Shown one piece after another: positions 40,994 to 49,574 of a DNA stretch of 64,000 nt (position 1 is the first letter of the stretch; the number at the start of each line of letters is the position of its first letter). A program made the position numbers and the translations under genes. The notes beneath the pieces are model-generated. The model was not told the DNA's origin and did no database searches. It saw nothing but the letters and a program-made list of their open reading frames with translations. Origin of the DNA: an uncultured Clostridia bacterium (lineage in GTDB: Bacteria > Bacillota > Clostridia > Oscillospirales > Ruminococcaceae); assembly GCA_947589215.1 (NCBI GenBank), contig CANQCL010000001.1, positions 150,230-214,229 on the forward strand. The letters are read 5' to 3'.

Positions 40994-42235
40994 ATGAAAA
41001 TGGCTTCAAACAGAGTTGAACAAACTGTTTTCACTGAGGATATGAAGAAGGACTATACTATTTTAGTACCCGATATGCTTCCTATCCACTTTAAGCTTAT
41101 AATCGAGATTTTCCGAGAGTACGGATATAATATGGAGCTTTTAGAAACTTCGACAAGATCTGTCATCGACGAGGGACTTAAAAACGTTCATAACGATACC
41201 TGCTATCCGGCGCTTCTGGTTATCGGTCAGTTTATGGACGCTTTGAAAAGCGGTAAGTATGATGTCAATAAAACCGCCCTTTTGATCTCGCAGACAGGCG
41301 GCGGATGCAGAGCGTCTAACTACCTCCACCTGCTCCGCAAATCGCTTTCAGCGGAATTTCCGCAGGTGCCGGTTATATCTCTTAATTTTTCAGGACTTGA
41401 AAAAAATCCTGCGTTTAAAATCACGCCCGTTATTGCTTTAAAGCTTGTCTACGCAGTAATGTACGGCGATATGCTTATGTCGCTTTATTACCAATGCAAG
41501 CCTTATGAAATTCACAAGGGAAGCACCGACAGGGTTTTGAGCAACTGGCAGAGAAAGCTGTCTGTACTTCTCCGCAAAAACAGATTTTTCAACACAAAGA
41601 AGATTTACAAAAACATCTTAGACGATTTTTCAGATATAAAGAGAACAAAGAAGAAAAAGACTAAGGTAGGCATTGTTGGTGAAATCTATGTGAAATATTC
41701 GCCGCTGGCAAACAATCACCTCTGTGACTTCTTGATTGAGGAGGGCTGCGAACCAAACGTGCCGGGACTGCTTGACTTTGTGCTTTACTGTGCGGCAAAC
41801 ACCCTCAATGACGAAAAGCTGTATGACGTCAAGACAAAAACCACTGCGCTTTTCAAAATAGGATACGACGTTTTATATAAGTTTCAGAAACAGCAGATAA
41901 AGGTTATGAAAGAGCACGGCGAGTTTGAGCCCCCACACGATTTTGAACACCTTAGACACTACGCTGATAAATACATAAATCAGGGCGTTAAAATGGGAGA
42001 AGGCTGGCTTATAACCGCTGAAATGGCGGCTTTGGCGGAGTCGGGAACAAAAAATATAATCTGCACTCAGCCGTTTGGCTGTCTGCCTAATCACATTGTT
42101 GCAAAGGGAATGTCAAGAGTTATAAAAAACGCATACCCCGACGCTAATATTGTCGCTATCGACTACGATCCGGGTGCAACAAAGGTCAATCAGGAAAACA
42201 GGATAAAGCTTATGCTTGCCAATGCAAAGATGTAA
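40994..42235 (+). CDS. DUF2229/HgdB-like C-terminal partner of the split ATPase
   Basis: 413 residues, corresponding to the C-terminal third of the one-chain dehydratase-activase-related proteins. Conserved Cys motifs NVHNDTCYPALLVIGQF and ICTQPFGCLPNHIVAKGM, plus SQTGGGCRASNYL, suggest Fe-S binding as in HgdB. It starts 28 bases after the first gene with its own GGAGG, so the split is a true two-gene arrangement. GTG at 40991 is also in frame directly before the ATG. Confidence 0.85.
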   Translation: MKMASNRVEQTVFTEDMKKDYTILVPDMLPIHFKLIIEIFREYGYNMELLETSTRSVIDEGLKNVHNDTCYPALLVIGQFMDALKSGKYDVNKTALLISQTGGGCRASNYLHLLRKSLSAEFPQVPVISLNFSGLEKNPAFKITPVIALKLVYAVMYGDMLMSLYYQCKPYEIHKGSTDRVLSNWQRKLSVLLRKNRFFNTKKIYKNILDDFSDIKRTKKKKTKVGIVGEIYVKYSPLANNHLCDFLIEEGCEPNVPGLLDFVLYCAANTLNDEKLYDVKTKTTALFKIGYDVLYKFQKQQIKVMKEHGEFEPPHDFEHLRHYADKYINQGVKMGEGWLITAEMAALAESGTKNIICTQPFGCLPNHIVAKGMSRVIKNAYPDANIVAIDYDPGATKVNQENRIKLMLANAKM

Positions 42236-42388
42236 ATTAAATTATGATTAAAATGGCTAAAAATCAGTATAAATTAATTTTTATGTGTAAACAAATTCAT
42301 TTATTAAGTGTTTGACAAAAAGTAATACTTTATGTTAAGGTTAAATTACTTTAATGTTTATAAAAATAAAAAATCGGAGGTAAACAAA

Positions 42389-44512
42389 ATGAACAAACTA
42401 TTCAAAACCGGACTTTTGAGTTTTTTAACGTGCAGTATTATACTACAGTCGTCTGTTATTGGTTATTCACTTGATATAAAAGAAATCTCAAATACGCCCG
42501 ACGACATAATCTCATCATACAATTCGGATAATAATGATATTACAACAAATGAAATTACCGAAGATTACATAAATGATGATACAAAAGATTACACCGAAGG
42601 ATTGAAAATTCTGCAAAGTGATGAAGTCTCTGAGGATTACGCAAGAGAAAACGACCCATTATACCAAAAGTATATGGGTACTTCAGTAATCGCCGCCAAT
42701 ACAAAGGCAAAGAAATATGGCGTTACTGAACCGACAACTCCCCCTGCTTTAGTCGGTGTTAATTCTGTAGACGGCATTGACGTTTCAATGTATCAGGCAT
42801 ACTCCACTCCTATTGACTGGAACAAAGTAAAAGCAGCCGGAATATCTTATGCAATTATCAGATGCGGTTATCGAGGCTGGGGAACAGGAGAAATCGTTGC
42901 CGATTCATATTTTAAACAAAATATCGAGGGCGCTTTAGCGGCAGGTCTGCAAGTCGGCGTTTACTTCTATACACAGGCTATCACGACAACTGAGGCAAAA
43001 CAAGAAGCTGACTTCTGTAAAAACGCCGTAAAGGGCTACAACATTACGCTTCCTATTTACATAGATATTGAAAATGCCAATTCAAAAGGCAGGCTTGATT
43101 CAAGCGGTCTTTCAAAAGCAGAAAAAACAAACATCTGCAAAGCGTTTGCAAACAGAGTTCAAAGCGCAAATTATACAGGCGGAGTTTATGCAAATAAAAC
43201 CTGGCTTGAAAATTATATTGATGGTGCAGCTCTTGCAAAAAAATTCGCAATATGGCTTGCCCACTACAATACAAGCACCGATTATGCAGGCGAGTTCAGT
43301 ATGTGGCAGTATTCTTCAAGAGCAACTATAAACGGCATAAGAGGAAGCGTTGACGTAAATAAAAACTATCTCACTAAGCCGCATCAAGTTACAAACCTTA
43401 CAGCAACTGAAAGCCCAACAAATCCTTCTGAATTTACTTTGTCCTGGACCCGTGCGGCAGGAGCATACAAATATCAGATAAAAACATATGACGCAGGAAC
43501 AAATACTTGGATCTCATTGGGGACGACCAAGTCTAATAAATTTACTGTAACCGAACCTTATTCAACCGAAGAACGCCAATATAAAGTAAGAGCATTCAAA
43601 TTGATAGGTACCGAAAAAATATTCGGCGCTTATTCTTCTATCGTTACCTTTGGAGTCAATTTGAAAAAAGTAACCGGACTCACTCAGACTGCTTCTGCAA
43701 AAAAATCTGTTACGATCAAGTGGAATAAACTGTTAGACGCCGCAGGTTATTATGTAAATATGTATAATTCAAACAAAAAAGAGTGGTCGCAGGTCAAAGT
43801 AATTTCCGGCAACGGCAACGTAACTGCAAAGATAACAGGTCTTGACTATTCTACAGTTTACAAATTCAGAGTTCAGGGCTATGCTGTTAATGAAAACGGA
43901 GCTATTGAAGCCCTTACAAACTCATCAACACTAGCAACCGCTACCACACCTAAAAAAACAAGCGGTCTTAAATATTCAAAATTAACTCCTGAAGCCCTTA
44001 AACTTACATGGAAAAAAGTCGATAAGGGTTCGGGGTATCAGGTCCTTCGCTATGATACGATGCAAAATAAATATGTCATTTGTAAAACTGTTTCAGGAAA
44101 AGGCCACAACTATGCAACTATTAAAGGACTTAATAAGGGTACTAAATACAAATTCAAGGTTCAAGCATATAAGCAGGCAGGTGAAATTAAATGGGCAGGT
44201 GATAGAAGCTCCGCTTACAGCATTCTCACTGTTCCAGCTAAGGTAACCTCGTTGAAATACTCATTCAGCGGCAACAAATGTACCTTAAAATGGAAAGCTT
44301 GCAACGGAGCCGGCGGATATGAGGTTCAGAAGTACAACAAATCTGCAAAAGTATGGTATACTGTCACAAATAATAAAGGTATTAATTCCGTCAAATACAA
44401 GTTCACTCTCGCTAAGAATAACTCAGCTAAATTCAGAATACGAGCATTTAAAAACATCAAGGGCATTAGACGCTATGGATATTATTCCAAAGTTAAAACT
44501 ATTAAACATTAA
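42389..44512 (+). CDS. Secreted GH25 lysozyme with four FN3-like modules
   Basis: 707 residues. Signal peptide, an acidic linker (about 25-100), a GH25 muramidase domain (about 125-325) with VDGIDVSMYQ and the catalytic pair in LPIYIDIENAN, then four Lys-rich FN3-like modules to the C-terminus. It cleaves MurNAc-GlcNAc bonds; as no germination or phage context is near, cell-wall turnover or attack on other bacteria is likely. The ATG at 42389 follows ATCGGAGG; a start 19 codons upstream lacks a ribosome site. Confidence 0.9.
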   Translation: MNKLFKTGLLSFLTCSIILQSSVIGYSLDIKEISNTPDDIISSYNSDNNDITTNEITEDYINDDTKDYTEGLKILQSDEVSEDYARENDPLYQKYMGTSVIAANTKAKKYGVTEPTTPPALVGVNSVDGIDVSMYQAYSTPIDWNKVKAAGISYAIIRCGYRGWGTGEIVADSYFKQNIEGALAAGLQVGVYFYTQAITTTEAKQEADFCKNAVKGYNITLPIYIDIENANSKGRLDSSGLSKAEKTNICKAFANRVQSANYTGGVYANKTWLENYIDGAALAKKFAIWLAHYNTSTDYAGEFSMWQYSSRATINGIRGSVDVNKNYLTKPHQVTNLTATESPTNPSEFTLSWTRAAGAYKYQIKTYDAGTNTWISLGTTKSNKFTVTEPYSTEERQYKVRAFKLIGTEKIFGAYSSIVTFGVNLKKVTGLTQTASAKKSVTIKWNKLLDAAGYYVNMYNSNKKEWSQVKVISGNGNVTAKITGLDYSTVYKFRVQGYAVNENGAIEALTNSSTLATATTPKKTSGLKYSKLTPEALKLTWKKVDKGSGYQVLRYDTMQNKYVICKTVSGKGHNYATIKGLNKGTKYKFKVQAYKQAGEIKWAGDRSSAYSILTVPAKVTSLKYSFSGNKCTLKWKACNGAGGYEVQKYNKSAKVWYTVTNNKGINSVKYKFTLAKNNSAKFRIRAFKNIKGIRRYGYYSKVKTIKH

Positions 44513-44520
44513 TTAAAATT

Positions 44521-44548
44521 GCTCCCCCGTTATCGGGGGGTTTTTTTG
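44521..44548 (+). terminator. Terminator after the GH25 gene
   Basis: CTCCCCCG-TTAT-CGGGGGG followed by seven T. Confidence 0.9.
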
Positions 44549-44687
44549 TATATATTTACAAATAAAATATAATAGTCATAAAAACAGCTTTTGACATATT
44601 TTTTAGTCAAGGGCTGTTATTATTTTATCAGAACGTAACTCGGACAGGCTTTACCGCCTTTAGATTTGGAAAGGAAGATGAAAAAAC

Positions 44688-45173
44688 TTGGGACTTAAAA
44701 TATATAACGAGGTTGAAGAGAAGTCTAAGCTCACAGCTTTTATAAGCGGTGAAATAGACCACCATACCGCAAAAGAAATAAGAAAAGAAATCGACATAAA
44801 TGTTCAAAAGCTTAACCCCACAGACCTGTATCTCGACTTTTCAAAGGTAGACTTTATGGACAGTTCAGGGATAGGTCTTGTTATGGGAAGATATAAGCTT
44901 CAAAGCGAAAGGGGCGGAAAGGTTTATATTCAAAATCCGCCTCCGCTGATAAAAAAGGTAATGCTTGTCGCAGGAATCAACAAGCTTGCAAAAATAGTGA
45001 GTATCGACGTTCCGCTCTCTCAAATGCAAAAAGCAAAAGAATGTGCCGAGAATTCAGATAAGCCGTCTATTCAGGTGCAATCGGCAGATATAGACGTTCA
45101 CAGAAATGACGATGATAAAAATAATGAAAAAACAGAGGAGGCTGATAAAAATGCCGAAGAAAAAAATTCTTAA
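44688..45173 (+). CDS. spoIIAA: Anti-anti-sigma factor SpoIIAA
   Basis: STAS-domain protein whose unphosphorylated form frees SigF from SpoIIAB. 161 residues, of which the first 110 are the STAS domain with the phosphorylation site Ser in FMDSSGIGLVMGRY. The remaining about 50 residues are a charged tail not found in the B. subtilis protein (117 residues). TTG start 12 bases after AAAGGAAG. Its end overlaps spoIIAB by 23 bases. Confidence 0.92.
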   Translation: MGLKIYNEVEEKSKLTAFISGEIDHHTAKEIRKEIDINVQKLNPTDLYLDFSKVDFMDSSGIGLVMGRYKLQSERGGKVYIQNPPPLIKKVMLVAGINKLAKIVSIDVPLSQMQKAKECAENSDKPSIQVQSADIDVHRNDDDKNNEKTEEADKNAEEKNS

Positions 45174-45600
45174 TGAAATAAAACTGAGCTTCCCCAGCCT
45201 TTCGGAAAACGAAAGGTTTTCACGTCTTGCGGTATCGGGCTTTGCGTCCCAGCTCGATCCGCAGGTCGACGAGATCTCAGATATTAAAACCGCAGTTTCC
45301 GAAGCGGTGACAAACTCAATAGTTCACGCATACAAAAACGAAATAGGAAAGATAGAGCTTGTAGCCAGAATCTATGAGGACAACGTGATTTACATAAAAA
45401 TAAAAGACAGAGGCTGCGGGATCCCCGATATAAAAAAGGCAATGGAGCCTCTCTTTACAACATCTCCCGAAGAGGAACGTGCCGGTCTTGGATTTGCGGT
45501 TATGGAAAGCTTTATGGACAAGCTGAAGGTTCTCAGCAAGGAGGGTAAAGGAACGTCTGTAATAATGACCAAAAAGCTCAGAACTAAGCTGGAGCAATAA
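45151..45600 (+). CDS. spoIIAB: Anti-sigma F factor SpoIIAB
   Basis: Serine kinase and anti-sigma factor, 149 residues. GHKL ATPase motifs: SEAVTNSIVHAY (N box), IKDRGCGIPD (G1) and ERAGLGFAVMESFMD (G2). The ATG at 45151 follows GAGGAGG and begins inside spoIIAA; the longer upstream frame is ignored. Holds SigF inactive until septation. Confidence 0.94.
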   Translation: MPKKKILNEIKLSFPSLSENERFSRLAVSGFASQLDPQVDEISDIKTAVSEAVTNSIVHAYKNEIGKIELVARIYEDNVIYIKIKDRGCGIPDIKKAMEPLFTTSPEEERAGLGFAVMESFMDKLKVLSKEGKGTSVIMTKKLRTKLEQ

Positions 45601-45662
45601 CTGCATTTTCGCAATTCGCATACATACGGATAAGTAAAAAATCTACTCAGGAATGGTATAAT

Positions 45663-46331
45663 ATGATTGGACTTGAGAGCAATAAAAAATTCATAGAGGA
45701 CAACTTGGGACTTGTTCATCTGTGTGCGAACAAATTTCGTTCAAAAGGTATAGATTACGACGACCTTTACGGCGCAGGCTGTATAGGTCTGTTGAAGGCT
45801 GCCAAAGGCTTCGACGACACAAGAGGAGTAAAATTTTCTACCTATGCGGTTCCTGTTATTTTGGGTGAGATAAAAAGGCTTTTCAGAGACGGCGGAACGA
45901 TAAAGGTTTCAAGAAGTCTGAAAGAATTATCGCTAAAAATCACCCAGATACGAGAACGCTTTATACACACAAAAGGCAGAGAACCTACTATCGAAGAACT
46001 CGCTAAACTCGCAGATATACCCGAAGAAGACGTTGTTGAAGCGCTCAATGTTTCCCTACCGCCGCTCAGTCTTGCCTCCGGAGGGTATGATGACGATTCG
46101 TCTGTTGAGATAGATATTCCGGTATCAGCCCCCGACGAGGATATCGCAAACAGTCTGACGCTAAAGCAAATCATATCCTCTCTTGACAAAAAGGACGCTA
46201 AGCTTCTTTATCTCAGATATTTTAAAAATAAAACACAGACCGAAACCGCTAAAATACTTGATATGACGCAGGTTCAGGTTTCAAGAAGAGAGAAAAAGCT
46301 TCTTCTATCTATGCGTGAGAGAATGACTTGA
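45663..46331 (+). CDS. sigF: RNA polymerase sigma factor SigF
   Basis: First forespore sigma factor. 222 residues: region 2 (LVHLCANKFRSKGIDYDDLYGAGCIGLLKAAKGFD, with KFSTYAVPVILGEIKR), region 3 (VSRSLKELSLK) and region 4 with a helix-turn-helix (KTQTETAKILDMTQVQVSRREKK). Third gene of the spoIIA operon. Its product would read the SigF/G-like promoters noted before spoVAC, spoVT and the ger operon. Confidence 0.95.
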   Translation: MIGLESNKKFIEDNLGLVHLCANKFRSKGIDYDDLYGAGCIGLLKAAKGFDDTRGVKFSTYAVPVILGEIKRLFRDGGTIKVSRSLKELSLKITQIRERFIHTKGREPTIEELAKLADIPEEDVVEALNVSLPPLSLASGGYDDDSSVEIDIPVSAPDEDIANSLTLKQIISSLDKKDAKLLYLRYFKNKTQTETAKILDMTQVQVSRREKKLLLSMRERMT

Positions 46332-46385
46332 AAATTAGAAGCAAGAGGCCAGAAACAAGAAGCAAGAGGTAAGAGGTAAGAATTT
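46331..46385. repeat. Dispersed intergenic repeat, partial copy d
   Basis: AGAAGCAAGAGGCCAGAAACAAGAAGCAAGAGGTAAGAGG minisatellite directly at the sigF stop codon; only this block of the element is present. Confidence 0.65.
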
Positions 46386-46453
46386 ATATAGTTGCAATAA
46401 AGTCGGCAGCATTTTATTGCTTTCTTGTATTTAGTATTATATCCCTATAAAGC

Positions 46454-46486
46454 AAAAAAAGGCTCAGGCTTTGCCTGAGCCTTTTT
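46454..46486. terminator. Terminator between sigF and metY
   Basis: AAAAAGGCTCAGGC/GCCTGAGCCTTTTT stem with a three-base loop; convergent genes. Confidence 0.9.
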
Positions 46487-46499
46487 GATATTTAAAAAA

Positions 46500-47768
46500 T
46501 TAATCTATTGCTTTAAGTCCCTTTTTAATGTCCTCGATAATATCGTCAACATTTTCAAGACCGCAGGAAAATCTTATCATTCCGCCGTTTATTCCGGCTG
46601 CTGCAAGCTGCTCGTCTGTAAGCTGTCTGTGAGTAGCCGACGCAGGGTGCAGCACGCAGGTTCTTATATCCGCAACGTGAACCTCATTAGATGCAAGCTC
46701 AAGAGCATCCATAAACTTGATAGCGTTTTCTCTTCCGCCCTTTACAACTATAGAAATAACTCCGCTTGCGCCCATAGGAGTATACTTTTTAGCAAGCTCG
46801 TAATACTTATCTCCCTCAAGTCCCGGATAGATTACCTCCTCGATCTTATCCTGCTCTTTAAAGAACTTGGCAACCTTTAAAGCATTCTCACAATACTGTT
46901 TCATTCTTAATGCAAGCGTTTCAAGACCGAGATTTAAAAGAAAAGATGAATTAGCAGCAGGGTAACAGCCAAAGTCTCTCATAAGCTGCATTCTCGCTTT
47001 TACTATAAACGGAGCAAAAGCGTAATCCTTCGTATAAACAACGCCGTGATAGCTCTCGTCAGGCTCGGTAAAATCAGGGAAGTTTCCGTTTGTGAAGTCG
47101 AACTTTCCGCTGTCTACAATAACTCCGCCTACCTGTACTGCGTGACCGTCCATATATTTGCTCGTTGAATGTATAATAATGTCTGCTCCCCACTCAATAG
47201 GACGGCACAATATCGGTGTTGCAAAGGTGTTATCTATAATCAGCGGAACGCCCTTTTCGTGAGCGATCTTTGCAAATCTTTCAATGTCAAGAACAGTAAG
47301 CGCAGGGTTTGCGATAGTTTCTCCGAAAACGCATTTTGTATTCGGCTTAAACGCTTTGCGAAGCTCATCATCAGATGAGTCGGGACTTACAAAAATGCAC
47401 TCTATCCCAAGCCTTTTAAGTGTAACTGCAAATAGATTTACCGTTCCGCCGTAAATTGTTGAAACGGCAATAAAGCTGTCTCCTGCCGAGCACAAGTTCA
47501 AAATTGAAATCAAAGACGCCGCCTGTCCGCTGGACGTACACATTGCGGCAACGCCTCCCTCAAGTGCTGCAATTTTCTTTTCAACTGCATCTGTAGTAGG
47601 ATTTTCAAACCTCGAATAAATCATACTCAGCGTAGGGTCGTCAAAAACGTCTCCCACCGCTTTTGTTGAATCATATACATATGTAGTGCTTTGATAAATC
47701 GGCATAACTCTCGGTTCTCCGTTTTGAGGATCATACCCCTCGTGCAAGCATTGTGATTCGATTTTCAT
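46500..47768 (-). CDS. metY: O-acetylhomoserine sulfhydrylase / Cys-Met metabolism PLP enzyme
   Basis: 422 residues, fold type I PLP enzyme. The PLP lysine is in IIHSTSKYMDGH, the substrate loop in YSRFENPT and the phosphate-binding segment in CTSSGQAASL; VLHPASATHRQLTDEQ is typical of the family. Length and ESQCLHEGYDPQNGEPR favour O-acetylhomoserine sulfhydrylase, though a methionine gamma-lyase cannot be excluded. No S-box or T-box precedes it. Confidence 0.88.
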   Translation of the reverse strand: MKIESQCLHEGYDPQNGEPRVMPIYQSTTYVYDSTKAVGDVFDDPTLSMIYSRFENPTTDAVEKKIAALEGGVAAMCTSSGQAASLISILNLCSAGDSFIAVSTIYGGTVNLFAVTLKRLGIECIFVSPDSSDDELRKAFKPNTKCVFGETIANPALTVLDIERFAKIAHEKGVPLIIDNTFATPILCRPIEWGADIIIHSTSKYMDGHAVQVGGVIVDSGKFDFTNGNFPDFTEPDESYHGVVYTKDYAFAPFIVKARMQLMRDFGCYPAANSSFLLNLGLETLALRMKQYCENALKVAKFFKEQDKIEEVIYPGLEGDKYYELAKKYTPMGASGVISIVVKGGRENAIKFMDALELASNEVHVADIRTCVLHPASATHRQLTDEQLAAAGINGGMIRFSCGLENVDDIIEDIKKGLKAID

Positions 47769-47797
47769 ACTGTATCATTTCCTTTCTGTTTATTAAC

Positions 47798-48067
47798 TTA
47801 ATCTCTGAAAAATGGAGAAACATATTCTTCCTCCGCTTGTTTTTTCTTAGCAAGCCTTTTCTTTTCTTTGTTCTTTTGCTCGATTTTTCTCTTTTGCTCC
47901 GGCGTTTTTATAGATACCGCACTCGCTATAAATGCTACCGCAAATGCAAACGGCCCGATAACAAGCGCAACGCTTCCCCAGCCGGTCGCTACCAAAATAA
48001 TCATAAGTATAGTCAGCGCAGAGCAGACTGCTCCGGCAATTATATATATTATCTTTTGCTTTGGCAT
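47798..48067 (-). CDS. Small membrane protein with charged C-terminal coiled coil
   Basis: 89 residues: two membrane helices (IIYIIAGAVCSALTILMIILV and LVIGPFAFAVAFIASAVSI) and a Lys/Glu-rich helix (KRKIEQKNKEKKRLAKKKQ). Not recognised. It lies between purB and metY on the same strand. Confidence 0.6.
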   Translation of the reverse strand: MPKQKIIYIIAGAVCSALTILMIILVATGWGSVALVIGPFAFAVAFIASAVSIKTPEQKRKIEQKNKEKKRLAKKKQAEEEYVSPFFRD

Positions 48068-48079
48068 ATTCTCTCAGCT

Positions 48080-48112
48080 TCTTTCTTGTTCCTAGCCTCT
48101 TGTTTCTAGTAA
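48080..48112. repeat. CTTGTTCCTAGCCTCTTG minisatellite fragment
   Basis: Short tract of the dispersed minisatellite at the purB 3' end. Confidence 0.5.
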
Positions 48113-49540
48113 CTAAACATTTATTTCTACGCTCTCGTGCTTGAAATTATTTTTATCAAGAACAGGCTTAACGCAGCTTTCAATAAACTCCTCAACCTGC
48201 AAAACGCTTCTTCCAATAAAGTTTTCAGGCTTCATAATGCCGTCCATTTCCTCTTTTGAGATCATAAACATCGGGTCGTTTAAAATAAGCTCGCACAGAT
48301 TGTTGTCTAATCCCTCGTCTTTGACCCTCGAACCTGCCTTCATTGAGTATTCACGTATCCTCTCGTGAAGCTCCTGACGGTCACCGCCCTTTTTAACAGC
48401 GTCCATCATAATATTTTCAGTCGCCATAAAGGGAAGCTCCGCCATAACCCGCTTTTCAATAATTTTCTCGTGTACTACAAGCCCGTCTGTTACATTAAGC
48501 ATAATGTTGAGAACAGCGTCGACGCCTAAGAAAGCCTCTGCTACTGAAATTCTCTTGTTAGCCGAATCGTCAAGAGTTCTTTCAAACCACTGTGTACCTG
48601 CCGTAAACGCAGGGTTGAGCATATCTGAAATTATATATCTCGATAGAGACGTTATTCTCTCACATCTCATAGGGTTTCTCTTATAAGCCATTGCCGACGA
48701 GCCTATCTGGTTCTTTTCAAACGGCTCCTCGATCTCTTTAAAGCTTTGTAAAATACGAATATCGTTTGAAAATTTCATACAGCTCTGGGCAATTCCCGAA
48801 AGAGTTGAAACAATAGCAGAATCTACCTTTCTTGAATAGGTCTGCCCCGATACGGGAACAACGCCGTCAAATCCCATTTCCTCCGCTATCATATCCTCCA
48901 GCTTCTTCACCTTTTCGGTGTCGCCCTCAAAAAGCTCCATAAACGAAGCCTGCGTACCTGTCGTTCCCTTTGAGCCTAGCAGCTTTAAATTTGACAGTCT
49001 GAAATCAATTTCCTGAAGGTCCATCAAAAGCTCGTTACACCAAAGAGTCGCCCTTTTGCCCACAGTTGTAAGCTGTGCGGGCTGAAGGTGAGTATAAGCC
49101 AAACAAGGCAGACCTTTATATTTTTCAGCAAACTCGGCAAGCTGACCTATAACCCCTACAAGCTTTCTCTTAACAACATTAAGAGCGTCACGCATAACGA
49201 TAATATCTGTGTTATCTCCGACATAGCAAGAAGTCGCACCCAGATGGATTATTCCCTTTGCTTTAGGGCAAGCCTGTCCGTATGTATAAACGTGCGCCAT
49301 AACGTCATGGCGAACCAGCTTCTCACGCTCTGCCGCACACTCATAATCTATATTGTCTATATTAGCCTCAAGCTCGTCGACCTGCTCTTGGGTTACAGGC
49401 AGTCCCAGCTTCATCTCCGCTCTTGCAAGAGCGACCCATAGCTTTCTCCATGTCGTAAACTTCTTATCAGCAGAAAAAATATACTGCATTTCCTTGCTTG
49501 CATACCTTGTGCAAAAAGGACTTTCGTAGCTGTTTGTCAT
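48113..49540 (-). CDS. purB: Adenylosuccinate lyase
   Basis: Purine-synthesis enzyme acting on SAICAR and adenylosuccinate. 475 residues. Fumarase/aspartase superfamily: HDVMAHVYTYG, IIHLGATSCYVGDNTD, and the signature loop GSSAMAYKRNPMRCE. Downstream of fakA by 34 bases, so likely cotranscribed. Closer to the longer, eukaryote-like PurB form than to the 430-residue Bacillus form. Confidence 0.94.
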   Translation of the reverse strand: MTNSYESPFCTRYASKEMQYIFSADKKFTTWRKLWVALARAEMKLGLPVTQEQVDELEANIDNIDYECAAEREKLVRHDVMAHVYTYGQACPKAKGIIHLGATSCYVGDNTDIIVMRDALNVVKRKLVGVIGQLAEFAEKYKGLPCLAYTHLQPAQLTTVGKRATLWCNELLMDLQEIDFRLSNLKLLGSKGTTGTQASFMELFEGDTEKVKKLEDMIAEEMGFDGVVPVSGQTYSRKVDSAIVSTLSGIAQSCMKFSNDIRILQSFKEIEEPFEKNQIGSSAMAYKRNPMRCERITSLSRYIISDMLNPAFTAGTQWFERTLDDSANKRISVAEAFLGVDAVLNIMLNVTDGLVVHEKIIEKRVMAELPFMATENIMMDAVKKGGDRQELHERIREYSMKAGSRVKDEGLDNNLCELILNDPMFMISKEEMDGIMKPENFIGRSVLQVEEFIESCVKPVLDKNNFKHESVEINV

Positions 49541-49574
49541 TTTATTTTAACCTCTCTGTTTTTTATAATTTTCT

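Noticed and set aside
40930..41000. Frameshift or nonsense mutation splitting one HgdC-like gene
   Set aside because: A proper stop, a new GGAGG and a new start lie between the halves, and both halves are intact, so two genes are more likely.
41149..41155. TTCGACA (Spo0A box) inside the HgdB-like gene
   Set aside because: Single heptamer inside a coding region; expected by chance. The same holds for the one at 58415-58421 in greA.
47769..47797. S-box or T-box leader before metY
   Set aside because: The gap to the preceding gene is only about 30 bases and holds no leader structure.
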